A stretch of 64,000 nt of DNA, taken from contig NZ_SNWA01000003.1 in the NCBI RefSeq assembly GCF_004361815.1, positions 310,001 through 374,000 of the forward strand. The letters are read 5' to 3'. This DNA is from Paraburkholderia sp. BL10I2N1. GTDB taxonomy: Bacteria; Pseudomonadota; Gammaproteobacteria; Burkholderiales; Burkholderiaceae. The position numbers and the translations under genes were made by a program. The notes below the pieces were generated by a model. The model was not told where the DNA came from. It did no database searches and was given only the letters and a program-made list of their open reading frames with translations. Shown here one piece after another: positions 37,157 to 46,798 of the stretch (positions are counted from its first letter, which is position 1; each line of letters begins with the position of its first letter).

Positions 37157-38548
37157 GTGGCCAATGTCTCGAGTAAGGCAGTTGAGGAACTGACGGGTGC
37201 AATTCGCGGACAAGTGTTGCAGCCTGGCAATCCCGCATTCGACGAAGCGCGGCGTATCTGGAACGGCATGATCGACCGCCGCCCCGCGCTAATTGTCTTT
37301 TGTGCCGGAGTCGCGGACATTCGTCGCGCAGTGGCGTTTGCGCGCGATAACAATCTGCTGCTCGCGGTACGTGGCGGCGGCCACAACATCGCAGGCACTG
37401 CGATCTGCGACGACGGTCTGGTGATCGATCTGTCGCAGATGAAATCGGTGCGCATCGATCCCGCCGCACGCCGCGCCTATGTCGAACCCGGCAACACATT
37501 AGCTGATTTCGATCACGAGGCGCAGGCATTCGGCCTGGCGACACCGCTTGGCATCAATTCAACCACAGGGGTGTCGGGCTTGACGCTAGGTGGCGGCTTC
37601 GGCTGGCTCAGCCGCAAATACGGACTGTCAGTCGACAATCTTATCTCGGCGGACGTCATTACCGCTGACGGGGAGTTGCTGCACGCGAGCGCCGACGAGC
37701 ACGAAGACCTGTTTTGGGCAATTCGCGGCGGTGGCGGCAATTTTGGCATCGTCACGATGTTCGAGTTCGAGTTGCATCCGGTCGGGCCAGAAGTTTTTGG
37801 CGGGCTCGTGGTACTGCCGTTCGAGCAGGCAAAAACCGCATTGACGAAATATCACGCAGCAGCGGGGGCCATGCCGGAGGAACTGACTGTCTGGAGCGTG
37901 TTGCGGCTCGCGCCGCCTCTGCCTTTCCTGCCACCGGAGATACACGGCAAGCCGGTCATCGTCTTTGCAATCTGCTACACCGGCGAGGTCGAAAATGGGC
38001 CGCGTGCGGTCGATGAAATCCGGCACTTCGGCACCGCGCTGGGCGAGCATGTTGGCCCAATGCCGTATGCGGCGTGGCAAAAAGCGTTCGATCCGCTGTT
38101 GACCTCCGGCGCACGCAATTACTGGAAATCGCACAATCTGGCTGAACTGCCGGACGGGCTGCTGGACCACCTGATCGATGCGATTGGCAAGTTGCCGTCG
38201 CCCGAATGCGAGATATTTTTCGGCCATATCGCTGGCGAGACCACGCGTATCGCGACCGATGCCACTGCCTACGCGAACCGCGACGCAAAATTTGTCATGA
38301 ACGTGCACGGACGCTGGCGCGATGCGAGCGACGACGAGCGATGCATCGCATGGGCTCGAGCATTCTTCGAATCAACTGCGGCCTTTGCGCTGGGCAGCGT
38401 GTATGTAAATTTCATGACGCAGGATGAAACCGAGCGGGTCGGTGCAGCCTATGGCCCCAACTGGGAGCGGCTGGTGGCGATCAAGTCGCGTTACGATCCG
38501 CACAATTTCTTTTGTCAAAACCAGAACATCAAACCTACCGCTTCGTAA
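37157..38548 (+). CDS. FAD-binding oxidoreductase (BBE-like)
   Basis: A GTG start at 37157 with CGGAGGG six bases upstream gives 463 residues. The FAD-binding domain has the covalent-flavin His motif RGGGHNIAG (about 72-80), VEPGNTLADFDHEAQ, GVSGLTLGGGFGWLSRKYGL and ADVITADGELLHAS. The C-terminus has the berberine-bridge-enzyme motif (YGPNWERLVAIKSRYDPHNFF). The usual second flavin-linking Cys of plant BBE is not evident, so the flavin is probably attached through His only. It oxidises an unknown alcohol or sugar with O2. The gene is complete and divergent from the cyclase gene. Confidence 0.92.
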   Translation: MANVSSKAVEELTGAIRGQVLQPGNPAFDEARRIWNGMIDRRPALIVFCAGVADIRRAVAFARDNNLLLAVRGGGHNIAGTAICDDGLVIDLSQMKSVRIDPAARRAYVEPGNTLADFDHEAQAFGLATPLGINSTTGVSGLTLGGGFGWLSRKYGLSVDNLISADVITADGELLHASADEHEDLFWAIRGGGGNFGIVTMFEFELHPVGPEVFGGLVVLPFEQAKTALTKYHAAAGAMPEELTVWSVLRLAPPLPFLPPEIHGKPVIVFAICYTGEVENGPRAVDEIRHFGTALGEHVGPMPYAAWQKAFDPLLTSGARNYWKSHNLAELPDGLLDHLIDAIGKLPSPECEIFFGHIAGETTRIATDATAYANRDAKFVMNVHGRWRDASDDERCIAWARAFFESTAAFALGSVYVNFMTQDETERVGAAYGPNWERLVAIKSRYDPHNFFCQNQNIKPTAS

Positions 38549-38957
38549 CAGCCAGCACTGCGGTGCAGGGAAATTCTTATGTGGCTACGCGGATGTGCAT
38601 CGCATCGCGCGGGGGCGGTAAAGCACCCCTCGATGGGCCATAGGACGTCGATTCATTAGGCAGCGCTTTTGGGCGGCCCCCCAAAGGGCGGGGAGCCGCA
38701 GTTCAACGTTATGGGTGATCGGGTGATGCCGGCCCGCAAACGGACGCTCACCAATCTCATCCGAGCGGCCGAAGGGGTCGAGAGCACTAGTTCGATTTGT
38801 TCGGAAGCAGTCATTGCGGCAGGGCCAATATCACGGTGCCGCGAACGGCAGGTATGGCCGATGAAGGAGCATTCGCATTTGATGATCGGGTGGCCGGTTA
38901 CGGAGCGGAGCCGACGCGTGAACGTCCGACCGATGGCGCATGTGAACGTCGCTTTGT
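38549..38957. other. Non-coding relic with short GC-rich repeats
   Basis: Phrases such as GCGAACGGCAGGTATGGCCG and GTGAACGTCCGACCGATGGC belong to the degenerate repeat style seen across the window. No gene is supported. Confidence 0.4.
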
Positions 38958-39153
38958 GGCCGGTTGCTGCCTTTCGCAGCATAGGTCAGTTCGCATCTCG
39001 AAACGAGGGGAGTGACGTGTCCTCGCGCTCTTCGTCCGAAGTGACATCTTTAATTCGCGTCCGACAAACCCATACCCAGCGGCGATCCGGGCGCCGCGGT
39101 TCAGCGAATAGACGTTTTTATTGTCGCAACGTTGACATCTTTAATGCGCTCTA
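38958..39153 (+). repeat. Dispersed 200-bp repeat, copy 2
   Basis: This is the direct copy of 19321-19524. It contains GTGACATCTTTAATTCGCG (39041-39059), ATAGACGTTTTTATTGTCGC (39108-39127) and GTTGACATCTTTAATGCGCT (39131-39150). Small differences include an 11-base gap (AGTAAGGCTTG is missing here) and ATTGACG changed to ATAGACG. Confidence 0.8.
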
Positions 39154-39616
39154 TGAGTGGTCCAGCCAGTTACGTCACCGCCCTTCCATGCGGTCTCGAA
39201 CACCCTCAGGTCTTCGTCCTCACTAACCCCGGCGCCGACGAGGTCGCTGTAGGATTCGAGGTTGAATAGTTCGAGCTCGTCTTCGTGGACACCGGAGACT
39301 ATCGATACGGCTGCGTGGAAGAGTCGCCTTCGTACCGGTCCATGACGTTCAGAAGTTCCCGGTGCGGGATGCGAAGCGCACGCAGGCCGAACTGTCCGTG
39401 ATCGCGATGAAAAAGACGATCGACATCGACGCCTGGTATCTTCAGGGCACGGTCATCGCGAGCGTCGTGGGGCAAGTTCTAAGTGGCCTTGGCGCGTTTC
39501 TTGACGCAATGAAGTTGGCGTCCGTCAGGCGATGCCCCTCCTCTCTGCAGACTGGTTGGCGAAGCGTTAGCTTCGCCACTAGAATGGGAATCGCACACTT
39601 CAGTATATCTACTTTT
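39154..39616. other. Possible remnants of a gene, no intact frame
   Basis: Plus-strand pieces such as GLEHPQVFVLTNPGADEV and AMKKTIDIDAWYLQGTVIAS look protein-like but are broken by stops and lie in different frames. No family is recognised. Confidence 0.3.
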
Positions 39617-40561
39617 ATGAGCCAAGAACTCTGGATAGCGAACCCGGAAACTGCATACCTTCTTTGGCAACGGGCCGAGGCCACGGGCGCCGATCGCCGT
39701 GCGTTCGCTGAGCAGTCAATCGTCCAGCACTGTTCGATGTTCTCCCGATTCAACGAGTATCTGACTGCGCATCGAACGACGTTGGCCACGTTCGGTGCGG
39801 ACCAGATCGATGGTTTCTTTTCGGATCTGGAGTACAACTGCCAACCCGGCACTACTACACGCCTGCGATATCTCAAATTGATCGATCGGCTCTCGCGGCA
39901 TCTGGTCGCGCAGGAGATTCGCACCAACAACCCTGCTGCGCAACTCCTCACCAGTGAGCGCTGGCCAGAGGACGAGCCGACACCTGTCTACCTTTCGGGA
40001 GACGACGACGTGCGTGTCCAGACCGTCTGTGGTGTCCGGCAATTCGAATCATTCAAGGATCTGCGCAACACGGCCATCGTCGCCCTATTTCTCGGTTCGG
40101 GCGTCGCGGCAGCGGAACTTCAGCAACTGACTGTCGATGATCTCGACGTAACCAGCGCTCGCGTGAGTGTTATTGTGAAAAAACACGGGCCGCGCATCGC
40201 TCGCCGGGTGCCCGTTGACCTTTTTGCAGTCGACGTGATGCGAACGTATCACGGTGCGCGCGTGGAAATACCGTGTCCCACCAACTGGTTATTTGTCGCA
40301 ACCGCAGGCGGGAAGCCGATGAAAGCGGACACGCTCGGATCGTGTGTGCGTGCGGCACTGCGGTCTGTGGGCACCGCGGCGGCAGACGAAAGTCCGCGAC
40401 TGCTGCGAAATACATACGGCCGGAGGCATCTGAGCGAAGGAAAGAGCAACGAACAGGTGAGCGGACTGCTGGGCCTTTCCAGTCATAGGACCGCTACACG
40501 TTTGCGTCAGACGCTTTGGCAACCGGATCCCGCGCCCGGGTCTATCGAGCGCTCGGCCTAG
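39617..40561 (+). CDS. Tyrosine-recombinase-like protein lacking catalytic residues
   Basis: From the ATG at 39617 the product is 314 residues. The N-terminal domain (FSRFNEYLTAHRTTLATFGA, TTTRLRYLKLIDRLSRHLV) and overall length match phage-integrase-type recombinases. The catalytic positions are altered. Arg I is replaced (GSGVAAAELQQLTVDD where G-x-R-x-x-E is expected). The H-x-x-R box reads SPRLLRNTYGRR, the third box LLGLSSHRTATR has no His, and no Tyr follows. It cannot be a normal active recombinase. It may bind DNA, or it may be degenerate. The frame is open upstream to 39362 but without similarity. Confidence 0.65.
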   Translation: MSQELWIANPETAYLLWQRAEATGADRRAFAEQSIVQHCSMFSRFNEYLTAHRTTLATFGADQIDGFFSDLEYNCQPGTTTRLRYLKLIDRLSRHLVAQEIRTNNPAAQLLTSERWPEDEPTPVYLSGDDDVRVQTVCGVRQFESFKDLRNTAIVALFLGSGVAAAELQQLTVDDLDVTSARVSVIVKKHGPRIARRVPVDLFAVDVMRTYHGARVEIPCPTNWLFVATAGGKPMKADTLGSCVRAALRSVGTAAADESPRLLRNTYGRRHLSEGKSNEQVSGLLGLSSHRTATRLRQTLWQPDPAPGSIERSA

Positions 40562-41089
40562 CTGGGACGTCGTTAGGTTGAACGACGGTAGTGCCTTGAT
40601 CTTGGTTCGCCTCGCAATCGTTACTTGTCGTTGCAGAGTCACGACGTGACGCCTTGCTGAGATTCTTCAGATGGCCTGCTGCAGCGATCCTTCTGGCAAG
40701 CCGCCTCCCCCTGTTTCCTGATTTTGGTTGCTCGCGCATGTTCGGGTGATTCCCGGTAGAGGTAAGGATCGGCGACCGCAAAGTACGGCCACACGGCGAC
40801 CGCTAGGATAACGAGCGGATCGTCGTCAGCATGTCTACCTCTCGCAGGAGCACGGCGTAATGGACGATACCACCTGCCACCGGCGTTGGCGGAGGCATCG
40901 AAGCAATTTTTCGCCTTTTCCCCACTGCGCCGGTTGCCGAATCGGCCGTTGTTGCAGTGAGGGTGACGAGAGGGCCACTCACGCCTCGGCGAGACAGCAC
41001 ACATCCGCTCCCGCTTGACTTTGCGTAGGTGTCCGTATCGTGGGTCGTGCGCCGTACATTGGGTTCGGCGCGCACTCCGGAGGTCACGC
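40562..41089. other. Intergenic, no gene recognised
   Basis: Open frames on the minus strand lack motifs and ribosome binding sites. The promoter for the gene at 41090 should be in the last 100 bp. Confidence 0.4.
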
Positions 41090-41545
41090 ATGGTCTATAA
41101 AGGCTCCTTTAAAGACATCATCGACCCTGCGGCAAGCCGCGAGCCGCGCTTTGCACGCTATCGGATAGTGCTCGCGGGGAATTCATCTTCCGTCCGCGCC
41201 GTTGTTCACCTTATCCACGGTGAGCCGTCGCAGCCGCAGCAACCCGACCTTACTGCCGTCCTCGACGTAGTACTGAATCGGATCGTTGATGACGATCTCG
41301 GCGGAATCAGATTGGATCGCATTCAACTCGTTGTGCAGACAGGGCCGGATTTCTTGGTATATCCAATCAGGTTCAATGCACTGGAATTCAGGCAGCCGGA
41401 GAGGGGCGTCCCGCAGTCGGGGCGAAACCGGGACGAGCCCTTTCATATTCGGTCGCACGACATCACGGGCGGCTCGGTCGCCTTCTATGTGGATCACGAC
41501 AGTGCCAAACCCGTTGCGGCCAAAGTCGCGGCGTTGCTCAGATGA
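41090..41545 (+). CDS. Hypothetical protein
   Basis: The ATG at 41090 follows CCGGAGGTCACGC. 151 residues begin MVYKGSFKDIIDPAASREPR and contain VVHLIHGEPSQPQQPDLTAV and GGSVAFYVDHDSAKPVAAKV. Soluble, with strands predominating. Its stop overlaps the start of the next gene by 4 bp, indicating an operon. The family is not recognised. Confidence 0.55.
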   Translation: MVYKGSFKDIIDPAASREPRFARYRIVLAGNSSSVRAVVHLIHGEPSQPQQPDLTAVLDVVLNRIVDDDLGGIRLDRIQLVVQTGPDFLVYPIRFNALEFRQPERGVPQSGRNRDEPFHIRSHDITGGSVAFYVDHDSAKPVAAKVAALLR

Positions 41546-41925
41546 CAGCGGTATTTCATCGATACGTGGTGGGCGTGTGGGAGTCGCTTTGGCCGAGCGA
41601 GCCGTATATGAAGCATCGCATCCTGGTCGACTTGAAGGTAAGGGCTGTGATCGCCGGCGAAGACCGCGCGCATCACTGCTGGACCGCCATGAGTGTCGAA
41701 CATCTCGAATACATGCAGCAGATTCTGGACGAAACGTACTCTGATTTCTTGAGAGAGAGGCAATCCCGCTCTGGGCTGATGCCCGCATCGAGCAACGGCA
41801 GATTCCGTAGAGCACCCGCCGTTCGAATGGCGTCGCGGTGCGCTGGTCGAACGGCAGTAATTGGCCAACGTCGCTCCTATTGTAAATACAGGTATGCTTT
41901 AAACGACCGGCCGCTCTGGCGTTAG
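41542..41925 (+). CDS. Hypothetical protein, possibly damaged 3' end
   Basis: The ATG at 41542 overlaps the previous stop (ATGA). 127 residues: YVVGVWESLWPSEPYMKHRI, VEHLEYMQQILDETYSDFLR, then an Arg-rich tail that looks less protein-like after residue 75. The first 75 residues are plausible as a small soluble protein translationally coupled to the gene before it. The frame may have shifted near 41765. The function is unknown. Confidence 0.45.
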   Translation: MTAVFHRYVVGVWESLWPSEPYMKHRILVDLKVRAVIAGEDRAHHCWTAMSVEHLEYMQQILDETYSDFLRERQSRSGLMPASSNGRFRRAPAVRMASRCAGRTAVIGQRRSYCKYRYALNDRPLWR

Positions 41926-42250
41926 TGGTCGTCGTAGCACGACTCGCCAAGAGCCGAATGAGGAAGATTTGGCTCAAGCAAGGCGCGTGATAACCAAGAA
42001 AAGGGCGGCAGATCTCGCGAAGGGCGCCGACCGCGCTAGCGAGAGCAAACATCGTCGTGAGGTCCCCATCGTCCCACCCTCGGTTTTCTCACGTTTTCCG
42101 GCATGACCGCGTGGGGGTTTTCTCTGATTTGCGTGATCCATGCCACATGCGTCGCTATCCACGCCTGTGACAATCGTCCTGAATTCGCTATCGTCCCGGC
42201 GGTGTAATGCGTTATGCTGTACGGCTTTGAAGAGTATTCTTGTCGAAACC
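41926..42250. other. Leader region of the restriction-modification cluster
   Basis: No gene is recognised. The promoter of the cluster probably lies here. An alternative upstream start for the first small gene would extend it to 42140 but adds unlikely sequence. Confidence 0.4.
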
Positions 42251-42451
42251 ATGGACGCGATCGATAAACGAACCCCGGTTAGCTTTCGCCTGACTCTCAG
42301 GCACAAGCGCTGCCTTGAAATGGCTGCCCGGAATGACCAGCGTTCTCAGACAAACTTCGTCGAGAAGCTCATCAGCGACTACTGTGAACTGCACGGCATC
42401 AACCCAGACGCAGTAGGCGTCTCCAAAACTAGAAAGCCGAGGAAAGCTTGA
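42251..42451 (+). CDS. Small ribbon-helix-helix-like protein
   Basis: The ATG at 42251 gives 66 residues: MDAIDKRTPVSFRLTLRHKR, then CLEMAARNDQRSQTNFVEKL and ISDYCELHG. A short strand, two helices and a basic tail (SKTRKPRKA) match a ribbon-helix-helix fold, used by dimeric repressors. It overlaps the methyltransferase start by TTGA (42448-42451), so it is the first gene of that operon and may autoregulate it. No clear ribosome binding site is seen, so the start is uncertain. Confidence 0.6.
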   Translation: MDAIDKRTPVSFRLTLRHKRCLEMAARNDQRSQTNFVEKLISDYCELHGINPDAVGVSKTRKPRKA

Positions 42452-44178
42452 GCGGCATCGACTACTCCGCCTTGACCAAAGAGCAACTCATCGAGGTGCT
42501 CAAGCGGCGCGACTCACAGGCCCACTACGGGCTGCACTGGGAGCGCCGGGCCATCGACCCAGATAAGGCGCTGAACCGGGACTTTGTTGGATTCGAGCTT
42601 GTTGCGGATCACTCCTGCGGCAATGGCCCGTGGGAAAATCTGGTCATCGAAGGCGACAACTACGACGCCTTGAGGCATCTGGCGACCACCCATGGAGGGC
42701 AGTTCCACCTCATTTACATTGATGTTCCGTACAACACCGGAAACAAGGATTTCGTCTATAACGACAGTTTCTTCGACTCCAGAGACCGCTACCGGCATAG
42801 CACCTGGCTCGAGTTCATCTATCAACGCTTGGCACTGGCCAGGGCTCTGCTGAGGGAAGATGGAGCCATCGTCGTCAGCATCGACGACAACGAACTGTTC
42901 AACCTTGGACTGCTTATGAACCAGGTATTCGGCGAGCGCAGCTTCGTGGCAAACTGCATCTGGCAAAAGCGCTACAGCCGTGAAAATCGAAGCGCCATCG
43001 GCGACAGCCACGAATACCTCCTGGTCTACTCCCCGAACCCCGACAAGTTCAAGCAGCGTCGTGGCCGCATTCCGTTGTCCGAAGAAAAGGCGAAGGTCTA
43101 CAAGAATCCCGAAAACCCGAACGAAACCGACCCGACGAAGCGCTGGCAGTCAATCTCGATGACTGCCCAAGGTTATCGACCAAACCAGATGTACCCCATT
43201 GAAGCACCGAATGGTAAGGTCCACTATCCGCCAGAGGGGCGCTGTTGGTCAACTATCGAGTCGGAATACCTCAAGCTCAAGGCAAAAGGCAGAATAACCT
43301 TTGGCAAGGATGGAACAGGTGTTCCCCGTATGGTGCGATATCTCTCCGACGTCGAGGGACTTGTCCCGTGGACATGGTGGCCTCACGAAGAAGTAGGGCA
43401 CACCGATGAAGCACGCAAGGAAATACAGGACATCTTTAGTACGCAGACGGCCTTTGACACGCCAAAGCCCACCCGGCTCATGGAGCGCGTCCTGGAAATT
43501 TGCGCGCCCGACAAAGATGCGCTCGTGCTGGATTTCTTCGCAGGCTCCGGTACGACAGCCCATGCGCTGCTGCGGATGAACAAGGCAGATGGCGGCCAAA
43601 GGCGGTTCGTGATGGTGTCCAGCCGCGAGGCGACGATCGAGAACCCGGACAAGAACCTGTGTCGCGACGTCTGCGCCGTGCGTCTGCGCAAAGTAATCGA
43701 GGGCTACACCTCGGAAAAGAGCGGCCCGGTTGAGCCGCTCGGGGGGGCGTTTGCCTACGTCAAGGCCGTTCCCGTGCCCATGCATCGCCTGGAGGAACAG
43801 CTCTCGGACGCGATGGTGTGGACCTTCGCACTTCAAGCCTGCGGGCACCCATGCAGCGTCGTGCAATCGGGGCTCTCCACGTCCCGCAAGGACAACCACC
43901 TCGTTGCATATTGCTCCAATACCAGGCCCTCAACCCTGTTTGCACTTCGCGCCGTTCTGGAACAGCACAAAGGCCCTGCCGTGGTGCTCAGTTGGGCTGT
44001 ACAGGCAGTGCAGGAAACTCTTATCGGGGTCGATGCCAGCGCCAGCTATGTAGCCGTCCCGCAGGATTTGCAGCGCGCCTTCAGGCAGGGCAACGCACAG
44101 GGCCGAGAGTCTGAGTCTGCTGAAACGGAGGCCCGGGAAGAACAGTCAGTTGCTCAGCTTGAGGGAGAACCATCATGA
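42448..44178 (+). CDS. Type III-style DNA adenine methyltransferase (Mod) with DVPY motif
   Basis: A TTG start at 42448 gives 576 residues. Beta-class N6-adenine methyltransferase order: catalytic motif IV IDVPYNTGNKDFVYNDSF (about 91-108), then FGERSFVANCIWQKRYS, then motif I LDFFAGSGTTAHALLRM (about 361-377). The usual DPPY tetrad reads D92-V93-P94-Y95. The target-recognition region is residues 110-340. It would methylate host DNA at one strand of an unknown site. It overlaps the helicase/nuclease gene by ATGA (44175-44178). The length is similar to Type III Mod subunits, and the frame is intact. Confidence 0.9.
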   Translation: MSGIDYSALTKEQLIEVLKRRDSQAHYGLHWERRAIDPDKALNRDFVGFELVADHSCGNGPWENLVIEGDNYDALRHLATTHGGQFHLIYIDVPYNTGNKDFVYNDSFFDSRDRYRHSTWLEFIYQRLALARALLREDGAIVVSIDDNELFNLGLLMNQVFGERSFVANCIWQKRYSRENRSAIGDSHEYLLVYSPNPDKFKQRRGRIPLSEEKAKVYKNPENPNETDPTKRWQSISMTAQGYRPNQMYPIEAPNGKVHYPPEGRCWSTIESEYLKLKAKGRITFGKDGTGVPRMVRYLSDVEGLVPWTWWPHEEVGHTDEARKEIQDIFSTQTAFDTPKPTRLMERVLEICAPDKDALVLDFFAGSGTTAHALLRMNKADGGQRRFVMVSSREATIENPDKNLCRDVCAVRLRKVIEGYTSEKSGPVEPLGGAFAYVKAVPVPMHRLEEQLSDAMVWTFALQACGHPCSVVQSGLSTSRKDNHLVAYCSNTRPSTLFALRAVLEQHKGPAVVLSWAVQAVQETLIGVDASASYVAVPQDLQRAFRQGNAQGRESESAETEAREEQSVAQLEGEPS

Positions 44179-46754
44179 GTCGAACCATTCCGATGCCGTT
44201 CCAGGACAGGCATGTCAATGTTATGGTCGACCGGTTCATGGTGTTAAAAGCGAGCTATGAGGCCTTGGGTCCGAGCCCTGACATGGCGGAACTCACCCGG
44301 CTTCGCCACGACGGTGCTTGCGTGCTGTTGCAGGCGCCTACCGGCATTGGCAAGACGTTGATGGCCTGCGAGTACATGGCGAAGGTCTCGCCGATGGACC
44401 GTGTACTTTGGTTCTGGTTCGCGCCTTTTACCGGCGTTCTCTCCCAGGCTAAGGGTTCCCTCAGGCGACAGGCTCCGAGCCTTGTGCAACTGGATATTGA
44501 CGCCGACCGTGACGTCGGGAAGCTAACGCCTGGCGCCGTCTTCGTACTTAGCTGGCAGACGGTAGCAGCCCGATCGCGTGAATCTCGGGTGGTTCGACAG
44601 ACTGGCGACGTCGGTTTGGCCGTCGATGACTTGATTGTCCAGGCACGGGACGCCGGCTTCCGCGTCGGTGTGGTCGTCGATGAGGCTCACCACGGGTTTG
44701 TTCGTGCCACGGAAGCCGCGCGCTTCTTCGCCGATGTGCTGGCACCAGACTACGTGTTGCTCATGACAGCGACACCACGAGACGCCGACGCAGCGAAGTT
44801 CGCCCAGCAGACGGGCTATCGCATCGGTGGCCCGGAGGAATGGGCTTCGGTGACTCGTGCAGAGGGCGTCGAAGCGCAGCTGCTCAAGAAGAGCGTGAAA
44901 GCCGCCCGGTTCATCGCGCAAAACCAGGACGATGCCCAGTTGCTGGCCTTCGAAGAAGTGGCGATGTCCGAGGCCGCCGCAATGCACCGGCTTATCAAGA
45001 AGTCCTTGGCTGAGGCTGGAGCTGGGCTGGTTCCCTTGATGTTGGTTCAGGTGCCCAACGGCGGTGAGATGCTTGAAAGGGCTAAGCGCTACCTAGTCAG
45101 CACACTGCGCTTCCCTGAAACCGCCGTGCGTAGTCACACTTCGGACGAACCGGATCCAAACCTGTCCGCGCTGGCAGATGACCCGCAGGTTGAGGTCATC
45201 CTTTTCAAGATGGCTATCGCAACGGGTTTCGACGCGCCTCGCGCCTTCACCCTCGCCGCGCTTCGCGGTGCACGCGACGCTAGTTTCGGTATCCAGGTGG
45301 TCGGGCGCATCATGCGAGTTCACCGGCTCCTTCAAGGCAGGATCGACGAGCTTCCGCCACTGCTGCATTATGGCTATGTATATCTCGCTAATGGTGAGGC
45401 GCAGGAAGGGTTGCTCAGCGCTGCTGCACAAATCAACCAGCTGCCCGGACAGCTAGCGGCTGCTTCGCCTGCCACTGTCGTGACTATCATGGGCGGTCAG
45501 TCGAGTGTGCAGGTTGTCAAGCCGGGAAAATCGTTCTCGCTTCTTCCAGATCGGCCGGTCTCGGATACGCCTGCGCATGCCGCCGATCCCGGGGGCTCTT
45601 CGACCTCCGGCCCTGCGGCGTCGCCCTTAGAAGAAGGAGCGCCAGCTCAATATATGGCGCCCGTTTACAGGGAGCAGGCGGCATTGTTCGACGTACTGGC
45701 CACCTCACCCGGCACCTCCCTTACCGAGGGTCACGAGACTCCTGTTGACCCGCTTCATCCCGGGTTGGTTCACGGATATGCGCAAACATCGTCCTTGGCG
45801 CAAGCCTTCCAGCTAGAAGCCCAGTCGCCCGGATTCAGCTATGGGCTTAAGCATTCAGCACCGCAGTCGTTCTTGACCGAAAAGCTTCCCGCTTTGCCTG
45901 AAGACTTCGAGCGACGCCTTGCGCAGCACATCGACTTTGCCCGTGTGCTCGGTGACCGCTTGAAAGTGCGTTCCAAGGTTAAGGAGCGCATGACTGATGT
46001 ATTCACGGCAGGCGCCACGCCCGAGGACAAGGACGTCTGGGCAACAGTCTCACCAGCGGCCATAGCCCAGAGAGCCCGCCAGATTGCTTTCCAGTTCGAG
46101 GATGTCGACCGGCGTGAACTGCTCAAGGCGCTGCAGGAGCGATTCCGCGAGATTTTGCTTAACGAAGGACATAACCCGCCCGAGGATGAAGAGGAGTTGA
46201 CCCAGCAACTGGAACTGGTGCTTGTTCGCAACGACAAACTCATCCGCGACGCTCACAAGCGGCTGAGGGCCGAACAAGTTGGCACAGCTACCGTACACTT
46301 GCCGGTATCGGTCTCCTCGACGGTGCCGCTGGAGCCAGCCGTCCGGAACGTCTACGGCATCTTCCCGGACGACCTGAGCCCTCAGGAGCGGCAATTTGCT
46401 GATCTGCTCGACACTTCGGAGCAAGTGCTGTGGTGGCACCGCAACCCTGTTAAAAAGCCCTTCTCGGTCGCTTTATACGGCTGGGCTGAAGGTGTTGGCT
46501 TCTTCCCAGATTTCGTCGTCGGCGTTGCCGAGCGTACTGAAGGAGGCGGGGTGGCACTGAGTGAAGTGAAAGGCCCACAGCTGCAGCAGTATGACAAGGC
46601 CAAGGCGGGGGCCCGCCACGTTACGTACGGCCGCGTTTATATGGTCGGTAAAACAGGAGCAGCCGGAAACTTCCGACTGTGGCGTCTCATCAGTGAGAGC
46701 CAGGCCCTTGTCGACGACGGACCTTTCGAGGTCCAGCGGATGCGGTACTCTTGA
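44175..46754 (+). CDS. Superfamily 2 helicase with C-terminal nuclease (Res-like)
   Basis: 859 residues. Walker A APTGIGKT (54-61), motif II VVDEAHHG (about 167-174), motif III MTATP and motif VI QVVGRIMRVHR complete an SF2 motor. A low-complexity linker follows (about 440-520). The C-terminus has a PD-(D/E)xK pattern, PDFVVGV...ALSEVKGP (about 782-800), as in Type III restriction subunits. It translocates on and cuts unmodified DNA, in complex with Mod. It overlaps the Mod gene by 4 bp. The frame is intact. An alternative is a helicase-nuclease of another defence type sharing a Mod. Confidence 0.9.
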   Translation: MSRTIPMPFQDRHVNVMVDRFMVLKASYEALGPSPDMAELTRLRHDGACVLLQAPTGIGKTLMACEYMAKVSPMDRVLWFWFAPFTGVLSQAKGSLRRQAPSLVQLDIDADRDVGKLTPGAVFVLSWQTVAARSRESRVVRQTGDVGLAVDDLIVQARDAGFRVGVVVDEAHHGFVRATEAARFFADVLAPDYVLLMTATPRDADAAKFAQQTGYRIGGPEEWASVTRAEGVEAQLLKKSVKAARFIAQNQDDAQLLAFEEVAMSEAAAMHRLIKKSLAEAGAGLVPLMLVQVPNGGEMLERAKRYLVSTLRFPETAVRSHTSDEPDPNLSALADDPQVEVILFKMAIATGFDAPRAFTLAALRGARDASFGIQVVGRIMRVHRLLQGRIDELPPLLHYGYVYLANGEAQEGLLSAAAQINQLPGQLAAASPATVVTIMGGQSSVQVVKPGKSFSLLPDRPVSDTPAHAADPGGSSTSGPAASPLEEGAPAQYMAPVYREQAALFDVLATSPGTSLTEGHETPVDPLHPGLVHGYAQTSSLAQAFQLEAQSPGFSYGLKHSAPQSFLTEKLPALPEDFERRLAQHIDFARVLGDRLKVRSKVKERMTDVFTAGATPEDKDVWATVSPAAIAQRARQIAFQFEDVDRRELLKALQERFREILLNEGHNPPEDEEELTQQLELVLVRNDKLIRDAHKRLRAEQVGTATVHLPVSVSSTVPLEPAVRNVYGIFPDDLSPQERQFADLLDTSEQVLWWHRNPVKKPFSVALYGWAEGVGFFPDFVVGVAERTEGGGVALSEVKGPQLQQYDKAKAGARHVTYGRVYMVGKTGAAGNFRLWRLISESQALVDDGPFEVQRMRYS

Positions 46755-46798
46755 GAATTGGCGTCTATGATCGATCTTCCTACTCTACTACCAAGTGT

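Noticed and set aside
40639..41091. 150-codon minus-strand frame
   Set aside because: Arg-rich, no motif and no ribosome binding site; its composition fits non-coding GC-rich DNA.
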